Source: a virus. Taken from it: a DNA stretch of 64,000 nucleotides. The notes below the pieces were generated by a model. That model was not told where the DNA came from and did not search any database. It saw only the letters and a list, made by a program, of their open reading frames with translations. The DNA is taken from positions 17,107 to 81,106 of the IMG/VR virus record IMGVR_UViG_3300018414_000007; one strand, 5' to 3'. The translations under genes were made by a program, and so were the position numbers. Shown here piece after piece: positions 49,901 to 61,900 of the stretch (its first letter is position 1; the number at the start of each line of letters is the position of its first letter).

Positions 49901-52900
49901 CTAAATCTATTTTAATATTATTATATTTAGAATTCTTTTCCATAGCAGATTTAATCCTATCAAAATGAGGAGCTGTTAGTGGTTTACCATCATATAAATG
50001 ATACTTATTTAAGAACTCAGTTTTGGCATCTTTAGGAGCTAAATCATTCAATGAATCTGGATTTGTTAAAAGTTCTGAGAAACCCTCTTCAAATACCATA
50101 TTACTTGGTATAGGAAACTCACTAAACATCTTGGCCATTTCTGGATTTCCATAACCATTAAGGTTTTTACCAGCTCCATTATAAGCAACTAAAAAGTCTT
50201 TATCAGGATGTTGATTAGCATATTCATAAAGCTTTTGTATTTGAGATACTATTCTTTCTCTAGACACACTAGGATGTTTATCTTTAGTTAAATCCTTAGT
50301 TACAATAGCATAGGATTGTCCTTGTGGACCTTCTGCTTGACCATACTTAGCACCTGCAAATCTAGATGCAAATAAAGCAGCTCCCATACCATGTCTACCT
50401 TGAGTATTACTACCAAATACAAATACTTGATTAGGTTCTAATTTAGTAATTTGTCCTTCATAAGTTTTTACTTGTGGTGTATTAGGAGTTTCTTCTTTAG
50501 TTTCTTCAACTGATTTCTCTCTACCACCTAAATCTAAAGTAGTATTATATAATGCATCATAGTCATTTTTATAAGATTCATTTAATCCAAGAAGATTAGC
50601 TACAGCTTTCCATAATTTATCCCAGAAGTTGTTATCTTTTAACTTAGCTACAAAATTCATATCTGTTAATCCAGCTACAAACTCATGTATATTAGTTAGT
50701 GGATAAAATTCTGATTTATTATCCATAAACCACATCTTATCTTCATCAGATACTTGTTGTCCATTTCTGAGTTTCTCAGTAATATCTTTAAACTTTTGTA
50801 ATCCTTCTTGATCTGCAATTCTGTTATACTGATTAAATAATATTTTAATCTTATCTACAGATTTCTTATCTTCTGGAGACAACTTGTCATAATTATTTAT
50901 TTTGTATGCTGTAATGGCATGAATCATCTCATGAAGTATAGTCTTACTAATAGAGTTAATAGGATCTGTTGATCTATTTAATGCATTATCAATATTAATT
51001 GATATTGTATTATTAACATATGATCCAGCAACTCCTTCTCTAGATAAATTTGTATCTATCTTTAGATTAGGAAAGTTAACTAATACTCTCTTTAAATCAT
51101 TAGCAATATTAGCAAACTCCTTATTAGGACCATTAGCTATTGTAGTTAATGTAGATTCAGGATTATTATTATCTAAATTAAAGTGTTTAGTTAAGAAATT
51201 CTTATCTACAATTTGTACAGCTTTATCTGACTTAGTTAAATTATCATCTTGAGACTTATCTTCTTCTATCCTATTAGTGATTTCTCCTGGAATAGGAAGA
51301 TTAGCTTGATTATTTTTAAAGATACTATATTGACCTTCTTTAGCTGAAGCATTATATTCATCTATACCATCAGCTCCAAGTAAATCTATTCTACTATAAG
51401 AGCTTCCTAAAGGAGTAGACTTACTTATTTTATAAAGCATAAAGTCTTTAGCTTCTCTATCATATACACTCATATAAGTAGGATATGTAAGATTACCATA
51501 ACCATCTGGTACAAGATAACTACTTCTACCATCCATAGTAAATCCTTCTAATCTTTTATAATCATGTATATCCTTACTCTTTGGATCAAATGCAGAAGCT
51601 TTACTAGGATTATGTTGAAAGAATTGTTCTATAGCATTAGCTAATACATTAACTTGAGGGTCTCTAAGATTCTTATCTATTTCATGTAATTTATCACTAA
51701 ATCCATGCTCTTCTAATATATCATAAGGAATGAACTTAGCAATAGAACTAGGTCCTTGCTTAGCTCCAGTAAGTACAAAATAATTTACTAAATCTTTAGC
51801 AAGTTGTTTTTCTTCCTCTGTACCTTTATGATACATTCTATAGTAAGATAACATTGCTTCACTAGTATCACTAGTATTGGCTGCTGGTGTATTTAAAGCT
51901 TCTAATCTAATAGGATCAGATGTGCCTTTACCTCTTCTTACAAGAAGTCTCTCACTCAGCATATTTTTTTTACCTGCGGGAGTTTGAGTATAAGCTTCCC
52001 ATCTATTACCCAATGCTTGTGAACCAAATAGTAATCTATTTCTTTCTACATTAACATCTTCTATACCTAATAGATTGCTATGACTATATATGTAAGATTT
52101 GAAAGAATCATACATACTCTTTAAGTCCTTAGCATTGATTTCAGATCTATCAGCTTTACCCATTTCTTGAAGTACACTCTGAACATTAGATATGTAATCT
52201 CCAGTTTCATATGGAAGTATGTTAGAACCTATACCAAGAGCTTTATAAAGAACATCTGTAGCTTTACTAATAGTATTGTTTTGGAATAAATTCTCTGCAT
52301 TAATAATATCAGAAGTGTACTTAACAATATCAATATTATTAGCTTTAACTTGTAAGTCTACAAATCTAGTACCTAATCCATTAGTATCAACATTAATAGC
52401 ATTTTGTAGCATTCTAATAGACTTAGCCATATCCTTAATTTTAAGGAACTGATCTAAAATAGCTATTTGATTTTCATTAGTAGGATTTTTTAATTCCTCT
52501 TTTAATTCATCTATTGAGAATATATATTTAGAACTATTGTCTACTCCACCAGAAATGTATCCATGTAAACTTTCATCTTCTTTATTAGTTGTTGGATATT
52601 TTTCTATCTTAAGTTTTTGTAGAACTTCTAACTGTCTTTGAGCATTTGACTTAAATACAGGATTAGTTATATCATTAGCATTACTTAGCTCATTTACATA
52701 ATCTCTAAGGATAGGTTGAGATAAGAAATAACCAATATGATTTTCATCAAATCCAGCTAATAGAATAGTACCAGCTACATCCATAGTTAATGGATTAATA
52801 TTTAAATAACCAAGTAATTGTTCTTTAGCATTATCTACTGAAGCAGATTGTAAATATTGTACTACAGTAGAAGGAGATTTGTTTTCAATAAATCCTTTAC

Positions 52901-55900
52901 CATATAACTTATTACCTCTAACTATCTTATTGTCAATTTTAAAATCAATTGATTTATCTGTTGGTAAAGCTAATTTAGCATCTTGAGCAGCTCTAATAAA
53001 GGTACTAAACAAAGAGAATATACCCCTACCTGCTATACCATCATTATTGTTTTTATGAAACTCATTTTGTTTGATAGTACTAAAGAAGTGATTATCTGAA
53101 TCTAAATTCTGAATATACTTAATTTCATCAGCTAGTTTAGGTAAATCACCATAACCATTAGGTTCAAGAATCTTAGGAAGTAGATCTACATCCTTATATC
53201 TGTCTTCATAGTATTGTATAATAGAGTTATCTATTTGTTCATCACTAAATTTGGATATATCTGTATCTACAAGATTACCTTTTAAATCTCCATTCTCATC
53301 TACAGAAGTACCAGATTTAAAGTTACCTTCAATCTTAGAGAATTTATTACCATCAAATTTATAATGGTATCTGTACATAAATAATTTATCTACGTCAAAG
53401 TCAGAACCCATCTGAGCTACAATTTCAGCAGGAACAATAGCTAAATCTCCTACAGTCTTAGGTAAGAAACCTTTAACTTTAAAACTCATCATAGAGTTAT
53501 AACCTTGTGTAGGAATTCTAATACCTATAGTAGTAAGTAAGTTCTCAGGTAACCTATCTGTATCTAATGTACCATCTTCTTTTAAGAATTTAGTCATATC
53601 AATAAGTTTACCATCTTTACCAGTAAACCAACTAGGTACTAATATTTCAGCTTGTAAAAGAACTGTACCATCTTCACTTTTTCTAATATAATTAAGTGTA
53701 GTATCATTTGGATTAACCCAAACAATACTATCTTTAGCTTGAGCATTCAATTGATCTAAAGTTCTTAATCTGCTAAATCCAGCAGAAGAACCTTGTATCT
53801 TACTAAATCCAGGAAGTTCAGATTTAATAACTCTATTAGTAAATAGACTATTTAGAATAGACTCTAATCTACTACTACTATTATTAAATCCTAAAGGTAT
53901 TTTAAATCTTTGTACACCATCTACAGTTTCAATCTGTAAACCATATACATCATTTACATTATAATTTCTACTACTAGCTTCTTCAATTAGAATCTTTTGT
54001 AATTTACTAAGGTCCTTAATCTTAACGCTACTACCATCTGTTTCAGCTCCTATATCTTTTAATAATCCTTTAAGAGCTCTATTCATCTTCTCTATATGAA
54101 GATTTTCATATATTTGTTTAGCATCTTTACCAGATACAGGTGAATCAAATAAATGTAATGTATGGTCATCATCAACATCAAGAAGAATAAGTTTTCTACC
54201 TTGAGTACCTTCATTTACAGTAGAGTGACTCTCTGGACTATGATAAGGTACTTCTTGTTGTATTCTAAATCCATCCCTATCTAATGTAATAGCATTCTTA
54301 GATAAGTCTAAATCATCTCTAATAACACCCTGACTAGATTCAGTTTGTACTATGTTACTAATAGGTAAACCTAATTTAACACCAGACTCATATACAGCTC
54401 TATCTACTTTAGCTGTTTCCATAGCTACTCTAAGCTTATCTATTTCTAAACCTTTAGTAAGGGCTGGAATTAATGGGAAAGAAGATGTCTTAATATAGTA
54501 CATTCTATCTATACCCATAGACTTATCTACCATAGTACCAGCATATACTGGTTTCATAGGTTGTAAGATTAAATCTATATCTGATTCATTAGAACCACCA
54601 TCTATTAATCTTTTACCTGCCGCTTCAAGTTCTGGAGTTAATTTACCATAAGCTTTCATAACAGCTAAATGTTCAGCAAGAGTAGTATATTCTTGAGCAT
54701 CTGCAGGATTCATATTTTTATAAGCTTCTGCTCTTTCTTTAATTACTTCTTGGTACTTATCAAATAGTTTAGAAGTATACTTTAAGTCTTTTAAGAATAC
54801 AGTAGTATATTGAGGTTTATCAAATAAACCATCTAATCCAGGAGCAACATCTTTAGCTAACCTTTTATTATAGTTAATCCAAGTCTTATCTATATTACTT
54901 TTACCATGTAATGCTGGATCCCCTGATATTAATTGAGTATAGTTGAAGTGAGATATAAACTGATTAATAGCATACTCAGCAGCAAATGCAGCTAACTTAT
55001 GTTTATCATCTGTAAAGTCTCCAAACTTCTTATCAAAAGATTTATCATAGAAAGGAGTATCTTTTTCTAATAGACCTAATTGTTTCCAGTATTTAACTTG
55101 TTTTCTAATTAAATCTTCAGTAAACTTCTGTATTTCTGGAGTAACAATTCTTTCTAATGTTTGAGCATCAATAGTTCTTAATCTGCCCTTTTCATCAAAT
55201 AGTTCTTTATTCTTATTTAAGAAATCATAAACAAGGAATTTTTCTCCCATACCAAAGTGATATCCTTGTAATAGTCTATCTTGAAATTCAGGATTTTCTT
55301 GTTGAGATTGTACTTCTCTTATTCTGTTATATTCTGCAATAAATGGTGCATATAAAGCTCTTTTAGCTGCATCATTCTTTACTACTAAAGAACCTTCATT
55401 CAGTTTAACTGGAATTTTAGGAACTTCAATAACCATAGGAGTAGGTTTATCTGAATAGATTGGAGCTAAGAACATACTATTAGGTCTACCTTCATTTTGA
55501 TAGTTAGATATTCTAGTAAATTCTTTCTCTTTATTATTCATCTTACTAAACACTTTATTAGGTTGATTAGTTTCATTACTTCCTAATGAGTCAAGTGGAT
55601 GTATAACAAAGTTTTGTCTAAATGCTGGATCAGATACATATTTATTACCCCAAATAGAATTAGCAGCATAAGTTGTTGTTAACTTATTGTTAATAAATTG
55701 TAAACCCTTCTCTTCATTCTTCAGTCTATTAAAGAATTTAGATACCATAGTATTATTAGTAATAGAGTATCTAGGTTTACCATCTCCTCCTACATATGAA
55801 GATTCATATAAGAAAGGATTAGTAATATTCTCTAATCTAGCTAATTGAGTTAAAGCTCTGGTTTCAGATATAAATGGATTGTTTAATTCTAATTTACTAT

Positions 55901-58900
55901 CTTCTTCTTCAGCTACATCACCAATTAAATTTTCAGTTGGAGTATAACCAGCAGATAGTCTTTTAAATATTAGTGATACATAATCTTTTAAGAAGTTTTC
56001 TGCACTAACTTTCTTACCATTTATTTTAGTACCTTTTTTAAGTAAGTTATCTATTGTGTTTATAGACAAGTTAATACCAATAGCATCTAAACCATTCTTT
56101 AATCTTTTAGCATTATCTGTATTCTTAGAATCAAATGTTTTCAAGAAGTTATTAAATGAGTCATTAAACTCTTTACCTCTTTTAGTATCAACTACATAAT
56201 TACCATGACCATCATCTGTAACTACACTTGAATTCTTAAATTTATCATACCAACTATCCATCAAGATGTTATTAGCACCTTGTCTGTTAGTTCCAAATAC
56301 TCTAATAGTTCTTCTTGCAGTCTTATCTGCATAACCTATTTTAACAGTTACTGGACTTCTTTGATCTTGAGAAAATGCTACTACAAACTGATTCTGAATA
56401 GATGTATCTGGATCATTCATAATAGTTTGAAGAATAGTAGAATACATAGGGTTATTAACAGCCAATTCTGTTATTGTAGGAATAATTTCATCAGCAGATA
56501 AACCAGTTAAAACTCCTTGTAAAGAAGTCCAAACTTTATCTAAATCCATCATTTCTCCAGTACCTAAGAAGTTAGCAACAGGTTCTAATTTACCATCAAC
56601 TAATTCTACTTTAGGTATTAAAGATAACTTAAGTTTCAAATGAGCACTAGCTGTATCTTTAGTAGACTTCTGATCTACATCTAATGTATAGTCTCTTCTA
56701 TAATCTGCTTCAGTACCAACAAAATTATCTTGAGGATGCTCATCATCTTCAATAGGTTGAATATCTGATTTATCATCTTCAGAAGGAATATCAGGAGTAT
56801 TATTAACTACAAATGTTTTAGTTACTTTAACACCAATACCTTTTAAAGATTCAATAGTTTTTTCTTTAAATTTATCCCAATTATCATCAATATCTTTAAA
56901 CTTTTGAATAAGATTATCATATTGATTATTTGTATTAATATCTGGATCAGAGTAAAATTCTCTACTATTATCCATAACATCTCTAGCATAATCAAATAAG
57001 TCATCTACTGTAGTATAACCTTCTTTCTTACCTTCTTCAATAGCCCAGATAATAGATTTAATAACTGTTCTTTGTTGACTATCTGAAAACTTATCTAAGT
57101 TAACAAATAGTTTATCCATAACAGAGAAGTTAGGATTTATAGGAGTAAGATCATATAATTTATTAGATATATTATAATCTATATTTTTAAATGGGGCTCT
57201 TTTTAAGTTATAAGCAACGTCTTCATTACTATTAGTTTCTTGAAAGGTAGGAAAAAGAAATCTTTTATCTAGTACTTTACCAGCATATGCAAATGACATT
57301 AACTCATCATGTACATCTGAATTATAATTGAACTCAGCTTCCTTATAAGCCCAAGCTATATTAGCAGCAGCTTTTATTTCAGTTTCACTTAATTCTGGAT
57401 GGAGTTGTTTTAAAATATTAAGTAATATTTCCTGCTGACCTTTCCAGTTAGGACTATCTTTAAACTGTTCAGAAGCTGCTAGATGTTCAAATACATCCAT
57501 CTTAATATTTCTAGATGGAAGATACTTAACTTCTCCTTCTGCATATGGTCTAATAAAAGGTTCACCAAATTGATCACTAGCAATAGTATTAACTAATCCA
57601 AGTACTTGTCTAGCATAAATAGCAACTGCATCTTTGTTACCTAATTTTTTTATATCCTCTTCTAAATTTTTAAATAAACTATTAGTTTCATCACTATTTA
57701 GAATAGGATTAAGATCATCTAATGGAATATCTTTAATAGGAAGTTTTGGAAGAACTGTTTTAGTTTTCTTTTTACTTTTTTCTTCAACTTCTATTGGTTT
57801 TTCTTCTTCTATAGTTGGTTTTGTTTCTTCTGTATTAGGTTCTTTAACCTCTTCATTATTATTAGAAGTGATTTGTTTAGTTTCTTTTTCTACACTATTA
57901 GATATACCTATAACTGGTTGAGCTGTAAAAGCATACTCATTACCATCTATATGTACTCTTCTTAAATTAGTAGTAACAGCAGAGTGTTCATCTAAATAAT
58001 GTTGATAGCTGGGATTTTCTTTTTGTTGAATAACTCCATCATTATCTAAACTATAAGAGTAGTAAGGGTCTTTACTATTTAAATCTTTCAAACCAAAAGA
58101 GAAATACCTTTCAGCTAATTTATTAGCTAATTCATCTCTAGTAGCTTGATTATTAATAATATCATTTAAAGAATATTTATCTCCATCTAAACTACTCAAG
58201 TAAAGATTATCTTTAAATAATTTAAATACAGTATTAACTTGAGCATCTGATTTAGAAGAACTATACATAATTCTATTAATAAAATCAGTTACATCTTTAA
58301 AGTTATTAAAGTTAAACTCTGATATATTATTTATAGATTGTTTTTCTTTATCAGTTAAATTATCTTTCTTAGCAAATAATTTAATAGCTTCTACAATAGT
58401 CTTAGCATTACTTAATCCTATTTTATTAACTTTCATAGGATAAGCTATGTAAGAACCTTCTTTACTACTTGGAACAATAGAATACATAAATCCATTATGT
58501 AAAGTATCTGGGTTAATTATTTCTCCATCACTAAAGCTATTACCAGAAGTGTCTGTGTATAAATCACCTGCATCAGCAGCTATATCAGTATTAACCACTC
58601 TAACAATACCTAACTTAACTCTATCAGCTAATTTAGTACCATCTCCTAAAGCTTTGAATAAACTTTTCTGGTTTTCAAATTTATCAGAGATTAAATAACC
58701 TGGAGATTTAGAAGTAATAGAACCTTTAAATTTACCATCTTTGTTATCAAATATAAATTGTCTTAAAGTTAAATTATCAGCTAAAGCCTGTTCTTTAAAT
58801 TCATCTGCTACTCTTTTCTTTATATTGCTTTGAGTAGGAATATATGAAATTATTTTACCTTCCTCATTTTTAATAGCAATAGGAAATTCATTAACATCAT

Positions 58901-61900
58901 TAATAACATTTGTATATTTGTTGTCTCCAAACTCTTGAGTTCCTCTTTCATTCATCTCAGCAAAAGTAGGTACTTCAATAGAAACATTGTCTCCTACTTT
59001 ATAATGATTTGCAGAGAATAACTTTGGATCAACAAATTTGTTAACTTCTACATTTCCTTTGTCATCAAATGTATCATATATCTTTCCAGTAATGGAATTA
59101 GAATCTTCATCATAGTTTCCTATTTCAACTTTATCAATAGCTAAGTAAGCCATAGCATTACCTATAGTTCTTTTAGTATCTAAACTAATGATATTAACTT
59201 CACTATCTATATGATTAAAATGTTCTAATGAAACTTGTTTTACTAATTGATGTTCAGGACTAGTAATTAAATCTCTATTAGCTTTTAAATCTTTATTCTT
59301 TTCAATAGTAACTACAGCTGTTTCTTCTGGAGTTAATACTTCTGTACTAGACTCATTTGTAGCCTCTACAGGAGACTTTTCTACTTGAGTAGTATTAGTA
59401 TCTACTGAAGTATTATTAGTTGATTGTGAGGCTTCTTTAGTAGGTGTAGAAGGGATTTCTTCTTCATCATCCCAATCTTTAGTAGCACCATTACCTATAG
59501 GTTCATCTGTTTGAACATTCTGAGCTTTAGTTAAAGTCTCTTTAATGTTCTTTTTCTTAGTATCTTCTTCAGCTTTATCTTTAATATCTTTTAACTTATC
59601 TTGAACTTCAGCTTGCTGTTTATCTTTAATAAGCTGTTGAGCTTGTTCAAACTGTCTTTGACCTTCTTGAGTAAATAGATGATTATATACGTCTAAGTAA
59701 TCTTGTCTTTTTTGTCTAAGCTTCTGAGTATCTTGAAGTAATTGAACAATCTTATCACCATTTAAAACAGCAGCTGTAGGATTAACTTTTTGCAAGTTCT
59801 CCCAAGCCATTTGTTCTGGAGATTTTAATTCTGATTTATTTTTTAATTCTGCTTGATATTGAGATTTTTCAGCAGGAGTAGTGTCAGGATGATCTATTAA
59901 TTTCTTTAATGTATCAATTTCTAAGCCTAATTGACTTGAAGGAATATCAGAAGAATATCTTAAGTTAGTAATAACTCCATCAGACAATTGAGCTAATTGC
60001 TCATTCATCTGTTTTTCCCTAACATCTAAATTCTTAGCAGCAGCAATAGAATGAACTAAGTGATCTCTTAAATCATCATTATCTCCTCTATATACATCAT
60101 CAGCTATCTTCATAGCTTGTTTTGTATTCTCTGCTCTAGCTAAAAACTGATTAGTAGTATCTAACTGGAATTTAATCTTCTCCATATCAGTTGCTTTATC
60201 AGCAGCTTCATCTCCTTTAAAACTAGAATAGAATTCATCTGGAGATAATTTCTTCATATGATCTACTTCATCTAGTAAGTCTTGATACAGATTATTTTTT
60301 ATTCTACTACTTACATAACTATGGATTTGATCATCCTTAGCATTCTGAAAATTAAATATATCTCCAGCAGCAAGAGCAGCATCTTGGTCTTTTTGTAAAC
60401 TATGGTTTTCTACTAAAGTATCATAGTTAGCTTTAGCAGTTTTGAAGTAATTAGTATGTTGATTAAGGTCATTAAGTACTTTACCTATCTTACGTTCCTC
60501 TTCAGCTCTTTCATCAAAGCTTCCTTTAACACCACCAGTCCATAAAGGTAATTTTTCTTTACCTATTACATTACCATTAGCATCTGTAACATCTTTAAAA
60601 CCATATTTACCTAAAGGATTATTCTCACCTAATGGAGATAAAATACCTCTTCCTGGAGCCCCTAAAGCACCTATAATCATACCCATACCTATATTATTCC
60701 AACCTTCTTTAGTTGTATAGGTTTCAGCAAGTTTCTGTGCAAATGTAGTTAATAAATCACTGGTATTAGCCTTAGCTTCTTCATCATTCTTTCTATCCCA
60801 AAATTCTCTAGCAGTATTAGAAATAGTACCTTGTATACCAAACTTAGTAGATTCTTCAAATGGTTTAGTAAGACCTGTAGTTATATTATCTAATATAGAA
60901 TGTTTACCATTATTAGCTAATTTAAATAGACCACTTTCAGCATCTTTTACTATAGCACCTTCAGCAATTTTAGATGTTTCATGACCTAATCCAAATAGTT
61001 TAGGAAATAATAGTAAGTTAGTACCACCTACTAAAGCTAAGTTACCTAAGTAAGTAAATAAACCTGCTTTAGATAATCTATCATCTATATCATCTTTAAC
61101 AGATTGAGGCATATCCTCTCCAGGATGTTGCTTTTGATAATCATCAATCATCTTCTCTCTAAGTTCCATAGTAGCTTGTCTAGCTTCTACTATACCTTCA
61201 TAAGAAGCACCCATAGCCAAGTGTTTAATACTTGTACCTAAGTCTCCTGCAAGAGAAATTCCTTTTGTAGCTAATGAAGTTAATTGTGCTGTTGCTTCTG
61301 ATGCTTCTGCTCCTTCACTTAAATATTTCATAAACTTAAGTGCTCTTGGAACTAATGTTTCAGAACCTAATCCAGAAGTAGCAATTTCAGATAATACAGC
61401 TCCTGCCATGAAACTGGCTGTATCAGTTGCTTCATCTGTAAATTGGGTAGGATGGAGAAATAACTTCTGTAAGATATTATCATCCTTATAATCTGCGCTC
61501 TTATATACATGGAAGATATCATCTAATTTCTTATTACCAGAATCTACTGCATTAATAAATGAATTATCCCAAATCTTAGTAATATCTCCTTGTGCTATAG
61601 CATCACCAACACCATATACAGTACCTGCAATATTACCAACTGTAGATAAGAATGTCTTACCTAAAAATTTAGCTGTAGCATCTCCTAAAGCACCAATAGT
61701 ACTTTGATTTTGAGCCCTTTCATCTTCTAAATTTGGAATATCTGATTCATAAACACTCTTATCATCCAAGTCACTAGGTTGATACTGATTACCTACATAA
61801 TCAGCTGTACCTGTATCTGCAATTCTAGGAGTCTCAGAATAAGACTTAGAAAGATTAGGAATGCTAGATGGATCTACACTACCATATGAACTAAGAGGTA

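Noticed and set aside
57634-57921. 95-residue plus-strand ORF in the giant gene
   Set aside because: Antisense to the Glu/Lys-rich linker of the giant protein, which gives a Phe/Leu/Ser-rich shadow.
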